Shown: positions 1 through 8,856, counted from the first letter of the stretch. The stretch is 64,000 nt of DNA from Photobacterium profundum SS9 (GCF_000196255.1 NC_006370.1:2927411-2991410), one strand, 5' to 3'. Translations and numbers: made by a program. Notes: generated from the letters alone by a model not told the origin.

Positions 1-1
1 T

Positions 2-562
2 ATGCTGCTATCCAGCACGGTTCTTGATATGACAGAGTTTGATTATTGGGTACGTCAGAAAGTAACGGGGGGATATCTATATCGAATTGCCAGTTGTTTA
101 TTACCAGAACAATTAATGCTTCGCCTTTCACAATATTGCCAACATGAAAATGGGCGTGAACTGAGTTTTAATGGGGCAAGTAGCGGACAGTATCGCTATG
201 CAAATATCGAGAAGCAACGTTTACGCAGTTGTTATTTAGTCGCTGACGATTTACAGCAACAAGATTTAGATTGGCTACAAAATCTATTAGATGAACCTAT
301 CGACATTACTGTCGAACGCTCACTGATATCGGGGACAGCTGAGGGTAAGTTAGCGGCTGGTAAAACAGTTTGTGCGTGCAAACAAGTTGGAAGAAATACA
401 ATTTGCCAAGCCATTAGAGAACAACACTTAAAATCAGTTGATCAAATAAGCGCATGCACAAAAGCAGGAACAGGCTGCGGAAGCTGTGTACCAGAGTTAC
501 AACAAATATTGGATGAAGAAGGGATTGCCCAAACAGCGCTTATGTACGAAGAAAACGGGTAA
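2..562 (+). CDS. nasA: Assimilatory nitrate reductase catalytic subunit, C-terminal fragment
   Basis: This is the C-terminal end of a large molybdopterin nitrate reductase; the rest lies left of the window, so position 2 is not a true start. The last third carries a BFD-like [2Fe-2S] domain with cysteines in the pattern CxC (VCACKQ) and later CGSC, as in NasA-type assimilatory nitrate reductases. NasA reduces nitrate to nitrite in the cytoplasm. The upstream part fits the end of the molybdopterin-dinucleotide-binding domain. The 3' end overlaps the convergent esterase gene by about 23 bp. Identity rests on the Fe-S tail and general pattern, since the catalytic part is not visible. Confidence 0.8.
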   Translation: MLLSSTVLDMTEFDYWVRQKVTGGYLYRIASCLLPEQLMLRLSQYCQHENGRELSFNGASSGQYRYANIEKQRLRSCYLVADDLQQQDLDWLQNLLDEPIDITVERSLISGTAEGKLAAGKTVCACKQVGRNTICQAIREQHLKSVDQISACTKAGTGCGSCVPELQQILDEEGIAQTALMYEENG

Positions 563-1475
563 TGGTTTGGTAAACTTGAGCGCACTCTTCTTTGACCAAA
601 TCTTCCATATTCATAAAGGCGTGGATCATATTGGGGAAATGTACATGCTCAACCTGCACGCCAGTCGCTTCAACCTTTTTGCAATAGCTTACCCCGTCAT
701 CACGAAGCGGGCAAAACTCAGCAGTAAAGAGTAAGGTTTCTGGCAATGCGGGGGTAAAGCGACCATATAACGGAGAAACACGTTGGCGGTTTTCGTTATT
801 TTGTAAATAATTATCAAAATACCACGCTACCTTGTCTTTCTGAAGCAAGTACCCTGCTGCATTTTGTTCCATCGAGCCTGAGTGCATGGTGTAGTCAAGA
901 CTTGGATAGATCATCACTTGCTTGGCAATATTCACCGTGTCATCAAATTGCGCTTGGCCACTTACCGTTGCAACCAGCGCACCACCACCAGAATCGCCTG
1001 CAACAACTAATTCTCGTTGGTACTCAATTTGACAGCTATCCAATGTCGTCCAAATACCTTTCACAACCGCGTAAGCATCATTCACGCCAGCAGGATACGG
1101 ACATTCTGGCGCTAACCGGTAGTCAACAGCAACCACTATATGCTGGGTGGCACTCGCTAACTTGCGACAAATAGGATCATAAACCGCAATACTGCCTGCC
1201 ATATGCCCACCACCATGATAATAAACCAAAACAGGTAAAGCCTGCTCTGGTGCCGGATGGTAAATACGTACAGGTACGGTGTCTTCATCTTTTATGACGA
1301 CATCATCTTGAACCCAAGCAATAGCGGGAATATCGGTAACCAAATCTTTTGTTAAATTGGCTAGCCCTTCACGTGCATTGGTTGCAGTCGGTTTGAAACC
1401 ATTTTCAATTAATACTGCTACTTGCTGGTTAAAATCTTCAAGCCATGGCTGTAATTTTTCACTGACTTGGCGCAT
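540..1475 (-). CDS. Alpha/beta hydrolase, hormone-sensitive-lipase-type esterase
   Basis: A 311-residue esterase or lipase of the HSL (bacterial family IV) group. It has the oxyanion-hole motif HGGG at residues 87-90 and the nucleophile elbow GDSGGG at 160-165. The Asp and His of the triad probably lie in CPLRDDG and PNMIHAF near the C-terminus. No signal peptide is visible, so it is likely cytoplasmic. It starts 18 bp downstream of the fabV stop on the same strand and is probably cotranscribed with fabV. The natural substrate cannot be told from sequence; short acyl esters are usual for the family. Confidence 0.9.
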   Translation of the reverse strand: MRQVSEKLQPWLEDFNQQVAVLIENGFKPTATNAREGLANLTKDLVTDIPAIAWVQDDVVIKDEDTVPVRIYHPAPEQALPVLVYYHGGGHMAGSIAVYDPICRKLASATQHIVVAVDYRLAPECPYPAGVNDAYAVVKGIWTTLDSCQIEYQRELVVAGDSGGGALVATVSGQAQFDDTVNIAKQVMIYPSLDYTMHSGSMEQNAAGYLLQKDKVAWYFDNYLQNNENRQRVSPLYGRFTPALPETLLFTAEFCPLRDDGVSYCKKVEATGVQVEHVHFPNMIHAFMNMEDLVKEECAQVYQTITRFLRT

Positions 1476-1493
1476 TACATGATCCTTATGTAT

Positions 1494-2696
1494 TTATGCA
1501 ACTAATTGAGTTAGCGTTTCAAAGTCAATATCCGCTTGATAATCAACCCCCTCTAAGCCAAAGCCATTTAACTGCATAAAGTCGGCTTTATAGCCTTGGT
1601 AATCCCCCATTGTGGTAAAGTTTTCAGGGGTGATTTTTACCATTAACTCACTGACTTGCTGCTGAATGTCTTCCTCTAGTTCCCAGTCATCAACACGAAT
1701 CAAACGGCTATCATCGACTGGTACTATTTTATTCTTTCCGTAAAGACGCTGAGAATAGAGTCGCTGCATCTGCTCAATACATCCTTCATGCACACCTTTG
1801 TCTTTCATTACCTTAAACAAAGCGAGAATATAGGGCGAAAAAGCAGGAATAAAAACACTGGCTTTGGTGACTAACGCTTTACAGACAGACACATAAGCTT
1901 CACCACCCATTTCAGACATTTTGTCATTAAGCTGATCGGCTGTTGCATGCAAATGCGCCTTAGCTCTGCCTAGTGTTCCTTGGTGATAAATGGAATACGT
2001 TGCTTTAGGGCCAACATACGAATAGGCCACCGTTTTACAGCCAGTCGCCAGAACACCCGCTTCAGACAAAGTATCAATCCAGCTCGCCCAATCTTCTCCG
2101 CCCATCACCTTTTCAGTGTCTTCAATTTCTGCCGGTGTCGCCGTACCAATCGTCATCTGCTCCATGGTGTCGGTTTCGATATTGATAGTCGGCCCTGTTA
2201 CAGGCTCACCCATGGTTTTGATTGACGAGCGCCACAATTCACCAGTTTCAGGATTCGGACGTACTCCCGTTGCCAAGCTATATACAACCAAATCAAGCTG
2301 GCCACCAAATTCTGTCTTTATATAATCAATAACCTGTTGGCGCATTTGTGGCGTGAAGGCATCACCAATAAAGTTTTTGCCAATTAAGCCTGCATTTTCA
2401 GCTTCTTCTCGAAAGAAAATATTATTATACCAACCCGCTGTGCCTACGCCTTTTTCACTCGGTCCTCGCTCGAAAGAAATACCAATGGTATCTGCCTTCG
2501 AACCACCAAAAGCCAGTGAAATACGAGATGCCAGACCAAAACCCGACGAGGCACCAAGCACCAATACTTTTTTCGGCCCGTCAGTAACGGGATCAGCCGT
2601 TCTCACATAATTGATCTGATTGCGGACAGCCTGCTGGCAACCAAATGGATGCGCTGAACGTGCAACAACCCCCTTTACTACTGGTTCAATAATCAT
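1494..2696 (-). CDS. fabV: Enoyl-ACP/trans-2-enoyl-CoA reductase FabV
   Basis: FabV catalyses the last, NADH-dependent reduction of the fatty-acid elongation cycle and is the triclosan-insensitive alternative to FabI. The protein is 400 residues, the usual family length, with a Rossmann motif VLGASSGFG and the family's catalytic Tyr-x8-Lys pattern (Tyr of YHQGTLGRAK). The open frame extends 53 codons further upstream, but the ATG at 2696 gives the canonical N-terminus (MIIEPVVKGV...) and has a GAGGAA ribosome site, so I chose it. FabV is common in Vibrionaceae. It is followed closely by the esterase gene. Confidence 0.96.
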   Translation of the reverse strand: MIIEPVVKGVVARSAHPFGCQQAVRNQINYVRTADPVTDGPKKVLVLGASSGFGLASRISLAFGGSKADTIGISFERGPSEKGVGTAGWYNNIFFREEAENAGLIGKNFIGDAFTPQMRQQVIDYIKTEFGGQLDLVVYSLATGVRPNPETGELWRSSIKTMGEPVTGPTINIETDTMEQMTIGTATPAEIEDTEKVMGGEDWASWIDTLSEAGVLATGCKTVAYSYVGPKATYSIYHQGTLGRAKAHLHATADQLNDKMSEMGGEAYVSVCKALVTKASVFIPAFSPYILALFKVMKDKGVHEGCIEQMQRLYSQRLYGKNKIVPVDDSRLIRVDDWELEEDIQQQVSELMVKITPENFTTMGDYQGYKADFMQLNGFGLEGVDYQADIDFETLTQLVA

Positions 2697-2787
2697 GGGA
2701 AATTCCTCATTTTTTGGTGTCATGATACCCATACCCGAAACCGACTTGGCATGATGATAGTACCGGAGTTTTCTCTTCATCCCAAAC

Positions 2788-3309
2788 TCAATATTCACTT
2801 GCATTAGACATAACCTCAAAAACATCATTTCTATCAACATTGCTATTTTTTTCACTGAGAAATATCAGAAAATCAAAAGGTGTCAATCCGTAGTTACTTT
2901 CTTTTTGACTTAAACTGGCTCCATTTTGTAATAAAAACCCAACCAGTTTCGAGTCATTTCGGATTATTGCCGCATGTAATGGAGATAAACCATCAACGGT
3001 ACTAATAGCGTTAATCGACACACCTTCAGATAAAAAGTACTTTATATAAGCATATCGTTGACTTTTGTCTTGGATTCCAAATAAAAATGCCAAGCCAGAA
3101 TTAGCCTCTAGAGTAAGGATATCTTCGCTTGTTAGTCTAGAGTTAAAAAGATAGTACTCGCACACACCTTTAGGAAAATAATGAGTATCATCATTTGTTC
3201 CACAAATAATGATATCGTCTATTGCACTTGTTGAAAGTGAATATAAAGCCATTGATAAATATAGAACAAAGCATAATAACGGAACTGAAATGAAAACACT
3301 TTTTTTCAT
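2788..3309 (-). CDS. Membrane-anchored or secreted ankyrin-repeat protein, unknown role
   Basis: A 173-residue protein whose start (MKKSVFISVP...) gives a hydrophobic signal peptide or membrane anchor. The C-terminal half holds ankyrin-type repeats (DGLSPLHAAIIRND..., NYGLTPFDFLIFL). A longer frame starts at 3372, but the ATG at 3309 lies one base after the stop of the upstream gene and is preceded by a purine-rich GGGGGTAGG, so translational coupling is likely. The pair is AT-rich and sits between fabV and tRNA genes. Small secreted ankyrin proteins next to a second small gene often turn out to be partner or immunity proteins, but nothing in the sequence proves this. Confidence 0.75.
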   Translation of the reverse strand: MKKSVFISVPLLCFVLYLSMALYSLSTSAIDDIIICGTNDDTHYFPKGVCEYYLFNSRLTSEDILTLEANSGLAFLFGIQDKSQRYAYIKYFLSEGVSINAISTVDGLSPLHAAIIRNDSKLVGFLLQNGASLSQKESNYGLTPFDFLIFLSEKNSNVDRNDVFEVMSNASEY

Positions 3310-3310
3310 C

Positions 3311-3781
3311 CTACCCCCAAATCCTATCATTGTTAGAACTATTAAATGCAAGCATGCCAAAATGGTTGTCATTTAATTTAGCAATTCCATTAATGTGTAG
3401 ACGTAAAACATGGTCAAATCTCAATGCTAATTGATCTCGAACTCGATCATAAATTTTAATTCTCATTAAATCTTGAGTGGTTGCATGCTTAAACCAATGC
3501 CTTAAGGCTTTTTTACCAAATTTAATTAGAACTTTTTTCGCTCCAGCCCCAGGATTTACAGTAGCCCAAGCAAGTGCATCAACAAAACCTAATGCATAAG
3601 ACGCATCTACAGCCTCAATAAGCAAACCTTGAGCGAATTCTCTAACAGGATCTGTGATTTCTAGTGAGTCAATGCACCTAACCTGACTCTTAAAAATAAA
3701 CCTCAAGATCACCTTTGTCTCCTCGTCGTTAAAGATAATTTCCTCTTTCTTAAACTTTTTAAGATGCACATGTTTCTTCAT
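3311..3781 (-). CDS. Conserved-looking hypothetical protein coupled to ankyrin gene
   Basis: A 156-residue soluble protein I do not recognise. It is basic at the N-terminus (MKKHVHLKKFKKEE), has a small-residue-rich middle (VDALAWATVNPGAGAKK) followed by a basic stretch, and no signal peptide or membrane segment. The start has a strong ribosome site (GGAGAGAGG) and its stop is one base before the ankyrin gene start, so the two form a bicistron. A 15-bp perfect inverted repeat lies about 20 bp upstream. It could be a toxin, an effector or a structural partner of the ankyrin protein; function unknown. Confidence 0.7.
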   Translation of the reverse strand: MKKHVHLKKFKKEEIIFNDEETKVILRFIFKSQVRCIDSLEITDPVREFAQGLLIEAVDASYALGFVDALAWATVNPGAGAKKVLIKFGKKALRHWFKHATTQDLMRIKIYDRVRDQLALRFDHVLRLHINGIAKLNDNHFGMLAFNSSNNDRIWG

Positions 3782-3800
3782 ACCTCTCTCCTTTTATTTA

Positions 3801-3815
3801 ACACCAACATGGTGT
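3801..3815. promoter_or_regulatory. Perfect inverted repeat upstream of the two-gene cassette
   Basis: ACACCA-ACA-TGGTGT, six-base arms with a three-base centre, lies 20 bp upstream of the start of the 156-residue gene. It could be an operator or an mRNA hairpin controlling access to the ribosome site. No known regulator motif is recognised. Confidence 0.35.
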
Positions 3816-3834
3816 CAATGAGGCTGAAATAAAA

Positions 3835-3895
3835 CAATAAGTGCAACAGACTAAAACTTGAGAGATGAGACTAGATTCAAGCAATAAGTGCAACA
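3835..3895. repeat. Pair of 14-bp direct repeats
   Basis: CAATAAGTGCAACA occurs at 3835-3848 and again at 3882-3895, in the promoter-side spacer of the ankyrin cassette. This could be a binding-site pair or a remnant of an insertion-sequence end; no transposase remains nearby. Confidence 0.5.
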
Positions 3896-4024
3896 CGCTT
3901 GCCAGTAAAGACTTCAAAGGGTATTAGCCCTCCCAAAACTTCCGCGAAATTAAATTAGCAATAAGATCCTGTCCTGCCACTGGGGTATCAAGCTCTCTCT
4001 AATTTGACGCGTAGCTACCTCTGA

Positions 4025-4201
4025 TCATCCTTTACTCGGCTGTAGAATAAGAATCGGGTATGTCTTTGGTGTCATCTCCATCGTTCTATAGAGTTCCATA
4101 TATTGTTGACGAAACTGATGATCAGGTTGATGAGAGGCTGTCGTGCTAGTACAACCAACCATTAGCATACCAAGTAGATGAACATACAGAAATTTACCCA
4201 T
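4025..4201 (-). CDS. Small lipoprotein, 58 residues
   Basis: A short frame with a clear lipoprotein signal: MGKFLYVHLLGMLMVGC followed by TSTTA, giving a lipobox (L-M-V-G-C) at Cys17. The mature part is about 42 residues, rich in Gln, His, Tyr and Met, without recognised domain. Residues after the Cys (Thr, Ser) suggest outer-membrane sorting under the +2 rule. The ribosome site is weak. It sits alone between the ankyrin cassette and the tRNA-Ser genes. The signal-peptide and lipobox match makes it more likely real than chance; function unknown. Confidence 0.6.
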   Translation of the reverse strand: MGKFLYVHLLGMLMVGCTSTTASHQPDHQFRQQYMELYRTMEMTPKTYPILILQPSKG

Positions 4202-4390
4202 AGATAAGGCTCATTTTCACGGCATAATTAAACAAGCTAACTTGATTAATTGCCTGCGACTATCCTGTATTAAGTGTAAGTCACTTTCTCATTTTTGGGA
4301 CAGCAAGGTATTAAAGAGAGGGGAAAATAGAGCTCAGGTGAACCCTGTCTAGGATTCTGCATCCCTATCTTATTGGCAAACTTCAGACGT

Positions 4391-4418
4391 AAAAAAACCG
4401 CTAATAAATTAGCGGTTT
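4391..4418 (-). terminator. Rho-independent terminator of the tRNA-Ser pair
   Basis: On the minus strand a stem AACCGCTAA/TTAGCGGTT is followed by a run of seven T, ten bases after the tRNA-Ser(UGA) CCA end. Confidence 0.85.
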
Positions 4419-4427
4419 CTTTGAATG

Positions 4428-4518
4428 TGGCGGAGAGATAGGGATTTGAACCCTAGAAGGGCTATAAACCCTTGCTGGTTTTCAAGACCAGTGCTTTCGA
4501 CCACTCAGCCATCTCTCC
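4428..4518 (-). tRNA. tRNA-Ser (anticodon UGA)
   Basis: A 91-nt gene with encoded CCA, the long variable arm of class II serine tRNAs, TTCAAATC T-loop and anticodon loop CTTGAAA. It is transcribed after tRNA-Ser(GGA), 24 bp apart, and ends at a terminator. Confidence 0.95.
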
Positions 4519-4542
4519 GTTTTTATATCTCTAAAAGAGATA

Positions 4543-4630
4543 TGGCGGTGAGGGAGGGATTCGAACCCTCGATACGTTGCCGTATACACACTTTCCAGGC
4601 GTGCTCCTTCAGCCACTCGGACACCTCACC
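4543..4630 (-). tRNA. tRNA-Ser (anticodon GGA), copy 1
   Basis: An 88-nt class II tRNA with encoded CCA, long variable arm, TTCGAATC T-loop and anticodon GGA in CTGGAAA. It is identical over its whole length to the copy at 25695-25782, in the same orientation. Confidence 0.95.
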
Positions 4631-4873
4631 ACATTGTTGCCAAGACGCTGTACGTCTCAACGGCGGCTAATGTAATGTTTTAGGTCGATAGGGTCAAGGG
4701 GTTTTCTTCAAACAACTCTCGTTTGTCGACTATTAGCCCAATTCGCCTTATTCTTAAGCCAATCAATTCTATTTATTCACTGCTACACTTTTATTTTTAA
4801 GTAATTCAATACGTTTTATCGTAAGTTTATGGTTTAGAGCCTTCATGATTATGGATTTTATATAGGCATATCT

Positions 4874-7800
4874 ATGTTAAAAGCGCACCACTTTCTCTTT
4901 TTCCTTGTTCTGTCATTTCTCACTGCTTTTTCAACAATAGCTTATGAGCTTGAAGATTCACAGGCTGCGTTAATCAGCAAAATTGGAGAGCTTAATCAAT
5001 TACCTAACACCCCCGAAATAGTCAAAGAGCTTGATGACTATTTACAAGCACAGAACCAGATTGATAAAACCAAAGAATTTAATATTAGAACGCGTCAATA
5101 TCAACTTGTTACCGAAACATTCCCGCAAGAGGCGGATAAACTAAAACAACAAATTGCCGCTTATTCTTCAACTGAATTCCCTGATTTTTTTGAGTGGGGC
5201 AAAGAAGAGTTAACTATTGAAATTGCCGATCAAGACAGCGCTTTAGTTCAATTAGAAGTAACACGAAAAAATGACAAAAATCTTCTACTTGAAATTGAAC
5301 ATGGGATTGATGAGTTTTCTTATCAATCAGAAGCACTTCGAGTAAAAATAAAAAAAGTGGAAACGAAGCTAGCAAAGACTCAGCATGACAGTAATGATAC
5401 CGCTGCTCTGAATGAAACCCTGTTATTCAAAATCGAACAACAGTTTTATATTAGCCAAGTCTTTATGCTGGAAGCCGAACAACTTAGCTCAGGTAATCGC
5501 CGTACGTTAACTAAATTTAAAATCACCTATGCCAATTTAGAAATTGAAGCTCGTCAGGCCTACCGCAATAACTTGCAAAACATGCTGAACCGCGTACTTC
5601 GAACCAGCGCTGATACAAACATTGAAAATAGTGATGAGTTACAAGAAAATTTAATTGATCAGCCACCAGTACTGCGTCAGTTAATTGTAACAAATCAACG
5701 ACTGTCATCTTCATTTGGTAGCTTCTCTACGAAAAGAGAGCAAGTACAGCAACAGATAAAAACAACGAATGAACAAATCACCATCGTCTCTAAAACAGCT
5801 GATGACTTAGATATGATGTCTGAATGGCTTAAGCTAAGCCCTGCATTCAGTGAAAGCCTTCGAACCCGAATAGATCGTTTACCCTCTAACCCTCCGATTG
5901 AAGCCTTAAACAAAAACATTGCTCAGAACCAAATCAATAAATATGAGTATCAACAACAACACGATACTTTATCTGAACGCGCAAAAAACCTCACTGGAAT
6001 TGAGACTCTCACGCCAGAACAAAAAAAAACGGCAAAGAAACTCATCAGTGCTAATTTGGCTTTATTAAAAAAAGTAATCGCTGCTTCAGATACTTTAATC
6101 TACCAACAAGCAACATTAACCGTGGCTTTTGATCGGTTAAATAACATGCTTATTGATTTAAAAACCGAAGCTACAAAGCGGCTTTTTTGGGCACCAGATG
6201 CCAAGACGTTTAGCCTGAATCTTATTACCGATACGTGGGAGAAACTAAAATGGTTTTTCTCACCATTCCAATGGGTTAATTTATTAAAAGCCCCGGCCGT
6301 AATAGAAAAACTAAAGCTCTTTATTGGCATCGGTATTATCGCCCTTATTATTATGAGTTTAAATTGGTGTCGCAGCCGTTGGCTTAAACACCTTGAGAAA
6401 ACGAGCCAAAAAATAGGAAAAGTGACACAAGACAAATTCAGTTACAGCTATATCAATGTCTTTCTCTCTTTCTGCCTTGCTTGGCCAGTACCCATTATTA
6501 TCGCCATTACGGGTCTATTACTCAGCTCTGCCTGGCAGTACCCTTTCGTTCATCATTTAGGCCAAGCTTTATCATTACCTTTGGCTTTAGTTGTTTATTG
6601 TTTCATGCGTGAAATAGTAAGAGATAATGGCTTATTTATCAGTCACTTTAATTGGGATGAAAGTGTCGTAAACAAAACATTTATACATTATCGTAATCTA
6701 TTATGGATCTACCTTCCGATGATGGTGATTCAAAACTTCACCTACCTTTATAGTGATATTGATATTAGTGGTACTCTCGGGCGTTTAGCCTTTATTATCA
6801 GTAATATTGCCGTCAGTTATTTTCACTGGCGCATGTGGCAAGTAAAATTACCGATGACTTATGGCGATGTGCCTGAAGGTAAGGCACATATTGGTCACCA
6901 CATTTTTTGGTGGGCACTGATTCTAATTCCTCAAGGTTTAAACTATGCGGCTTTAAATGGTTATTTAGGTTCATCTCAAATCGTCATGAATAAGATGGAA
7001 ATGTCTGCCGTTATCGGTGTGATTACTCTGCTTATTTATTACTTAGTAAAGCGTTTGATGCTCATTCAAAAACGCCGTTTGGCTTTCGACCGAGCTAAAA
7101 TAAAACGCCAAGAAATAATCGCTCAACGACAAGCTGAAGTACTTGAAGACAAAGATGATGCCCCAATAAGCAGTGAATTACACATTGAAATAGAAGAACC
7201 AGAAGTTGATCTTGATAGAATTAGCGCACAATCTTTACGTTTATTACGTTCATTATTATTACTGATTTACATCGCCGTATTATCATTGATATGGGACGAT
7301 TTATATCAAGCAATCACGCTACTTGAAGATATTTCACTGTGGGATGCAACAAGCACCATTAATGGCATAGAACAACTCAGCGCGATTACAGTTAAGAGTG
7401 TTTTACTGGCCATTCTCGCTATCTTCTTAACGGGCATTCTCGCGCGAGATTTACCCGGAGCAATGGAGCTACTCATACTCCAGCACCTTGATCTTAGTCC
7501 TGGTACTGGTTATGCCATCACTTCCCTTACCCGCTACTTTGCTATCTTCACCGGTATCATTATCGGCTCTGGGTTGATTGGTTTCGATTGGAGTAAAATG
7601 CAATGGCTAGTTGCGGCACTGGGTGTTGGTATCGGCTTTGGTATGCAGGAAATATTTGCTAACTTCATTTCTGGTATCATTATTTTATTCGAGAAACCAA
7701 TTCGAATTGGCGATACCGTCACCATTAGGGAATTGACCGGTGTCGTAGCCAAAATTAAAACTCGCGCAACAACCATCGTTGATTGGGATCGCAAAGAAGT

Positions 7801-8182
7801 CATCGTGCCCAATAAATCCTTTGTTACCGAGCAGTTTATTAACTGGTCACTATCAGATGCCATAACTCGAGTAACGCTTACAATCAGTGTTCAATATGTA
7901 TCTGACAGCGAATTAGTTACCCAGTTATTATTTGAAGCCGCCGATGAATGTGAGTTAGTACTGGATAACCCCGCACCTGAAGTGTTCTTTTTAGGGCTAA
8001 CGGCAAACTGCCAGAACTTTGAAGTGCGTGCTTATGCGGCAGAAACAGGGCATCGTTTAGGGTTAACCCATGACTTACATTGCCGAATCAAAAATAAATT
8101 TATCAAACATGATATCTCCATTGCGTCACCTCAGTTGGAAGTATCGATAAAAGATAAAATGGCGCACCCTTTTGCTAAATAG
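4874..8182 (+). CDS. mscK: Large mechanosensitive channel, MscK/KefA type
   Basis: A 1102-residue inner-membrane channel that opens under turgor to release solutes. It has a signal peptide (cleavage near TIAYE), a roughly 440-residue periplasmic region rich in coiled coil, a cluster of membrane segments in the middle, and a C-terminal MscS domain. The pore helix region reads LVAALGVGIGFGMQEIFANFISGIIILFEKPIRIGDTV, followed by the conserved DRKEVIVPNKSFV beta domain. Length and the segment before the MscS core (QSLRLLRSLLLL..., ILARDLPG) resemble E. coli MscK more than MscM, and no psd neighbour is present as for MscM. It stands alone between tRNA genes and the tna locus. Confidence 0.93.
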   Translation: MLKAHHFLFFLVLSFLTAFSTIAYELEDSQAALISKIGELNQLPNTPEIVKELDDYLQAQNQIDKTKEFNIRTRQYQLVTETFPQEADKLKQQIAAYSSTEFPDFFEWGKEELTIEIADQDSALVQLEVTRKNDKNLLLEIEHGIDEFSYQSEALRVKIKKVETKLAKTQHDSNDTAALNETLLFKIEQQFYISQVFMLEAEQLSSGNRRTLTKFKITYANLEIEARQAYRNNLQNMLNRVLRTSADTNIENSDELQENLIDQPPVLRQLIVTNQRLSSSFGSFSTKREQVQQQIKTTNEQITIVSKTADDLDMMSEWLKLSPAFSESLRTRIDRLPSNPPIEALNKNIAQNQINKYEYQQQHDTLSERAKNLTGIETLTPEQKKTAKKLISANLALLKKVIAASDTLIYQQATLTVAFDRLNNMLIDLKTEATKRLFWAPDAKTFSLNLITDTWEKLKWFFSPFQWVNLLKAPAVIEKLKLFIGIGIIALIIMSLNWCRSRWLKHLEKTSQKIGKVTQDKFSYSYINVFLSFCLAWPVPIIIAITGLLLSSAWQYPFVHHLGQALSLPLALVVYCFMREIVRDNGLFISHFNWDESVVNKTFIHYRNLLWIYLPMMVIQNFTYLYSDIDISGTLGRLAFIISNIAVSYFHWRMWQVKLPMTYGDVPEGKAHIGHHIFWWALILIPQGLNYAALNGYLGSSQIVMNKMEMSAVIGVITLLIYYLVKRLMLIQKRRLAFDRAKIKRQEIIAQRQAEVLEDKDDAPISSELHIEIEEPEVDLDRISAQSLRLLRSLLLLIYIAVLSLIWDDLYQAITLLEDISLWDATSTINGIEQLSAITVKSVLLAILAIFLTGILARDLPGAMELLILQHLDLSPGTGYAITSLTRYFAIFTGIIIGSGLIGFDWSKMQWLVAALGVGIGFGMQEIFANFISGIIILFEKPIRIGDTVTIRELTGVVAKIKTRATTIVDWDRKEVIVPNKSFVTEQFINWSLSDAITRVTLTISVQYVSDSELVTQLLFEAADECELVLDNPAPEVFFLGLTANCQNFEVRAYAAETGHRLGLTHDLHCRIKNKFIKHDISIASPQLEVSIKDKMAHPFAK

Positions 8183-8394
8183 TTATTCGGTAATATCTTT
8201 TCGCATCTAAAAAGCAAAGTACTGTTTCATTAAACCAGTACATAGTTGCGATTTAAGTAGTAACAAGCTATGTTCCATTGAATTCTTTTCAGGGATCATA
8301 CTGTCACTATTAATAAGGACAATAATTGTAAATATGCTTTCAGTGTTCTTTGTTCACAACATGACAAGCTTTCAATTTCCACTTGCGGATTTTT

Positions 8395-8451
8395 GCTTAT
8401 CTTGGTCACATTTATTGATAATTAGTATATATTTATTAATTTAGCTATGAT
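8395..8451 (+). promoter_or_regulatory. Putative tna promoter with half CRP site
   Basis: The 316 bp between mscK and the first leader peptide hold no gene. A -10-like TATGAT lies at 8446-8451. A good right CRP half-site, TCACA (8406-8410), is centred about 55-60 bp upstream of the expected start, close to the CRP position in E. coli tna. The left half-site is poor, so this is a weak call. Confidence 0.35.
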
Positions 8452-8498
8452 ACTTCTGTTATTAGTTTAAAGCATTGCTTTTTCATATAGGACATAAA

Positions 8499-8597
8499 AT
8501 GAACGTGTACCTCAAATGGCAATCCACTTCGGCGCTAACATTGTTAGCCTGGTATAATTTAGACCACAAACTGTCCTTTCATTTGTCTTCAAAGTAA
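8499..8597 (+). CDS. tnaC: TnaC-like leader peptide 1 (lacks the critical proline)
   Basis: A 32-residue peptide beginning MNVYLKWQ with the block WYNLDHKL at residues 18-25. This matches the E. coli TnaC core WFNIDNKI: Trp18 and Asp22 have the same four-residue spacing as Trp12 and Asp16, and the lysine also matches. E. coli needs a proline 12 residues after the Trp for tryptophan-induced stalling; here that position is Ser30, and the tail is HLSSK then TAA. In E. coli TnaC stalls ribosomes and blocks Rho to turn on tnaAB. It lies 160 bp before a second such peptide. Whether copy 1 still senses tryptophan is doubtful. Confidence 0.85.
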   Translation: MNVYLKWQSTSALTLLAWYNLDHKLSFHLSSK

Positions 8598-8757
8598 TTT
8601 CTAGAGGCCATTTTTATGCGCCTTCAACAATCCAACATATTTTGACAACTAATTTTTGGTGTTGTTAGGTTAAACTTAATATGTACAAGCAAAGATGCTT
8701 TAACGTATTAAACCTACAATATTGACTATTCACTTTGATTTTATGTGAGAACATGAA

Positions 8758-8856
8758 ATGAATATGTACCTTAAATGGCAGCTTTCAACATTGTCATCGC
8801 TAATGCCATGGTATATAGAAGATTATAAAATATCTTACTATTTCCCTTCAAAATAA
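8758..8856 (+). CDS. tnaC: TnaC-like leader peptide 2 (all key residues present)
   Basis: A 32-residue peptide starting MNMYLKWQ, with WYIEDYKI at residues 18-25 and ending YYFPSK. Trp18, Asp22, Lys24, Ile25 and Pro30 have the same spacing as Trp12, Asp16, Lys18, Ile19 and Pro24 of E. coli TnaC. Two residues follow the proline, as I recall for the Proteus vulgaris peptide (two lysines after proline). The stop is TAA, not the E. coli TGA. It lies 197 bp upstream of tnaA and is the likely working tryptophan sensor. The first eight residues nearly match leader 1, so the pair arose by duplication. Confidence 0.92.
   Translation: MNMYLKWQLSTLSSLMPWYIEDYKISYYFPSK

Noticed and set aside
2697..2855. 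N-terminal extension of FabV
   Set aside because: The family N-terminus begins at 2696 with a ribosome site; the extra 53 codons have no counterpart.
3835..3895. Insertion-sequence end
   Set aside because: Only two 14-bp direct repeats are present, with no inverted ends or transposase remnant, so it is listed simply as a repeat.
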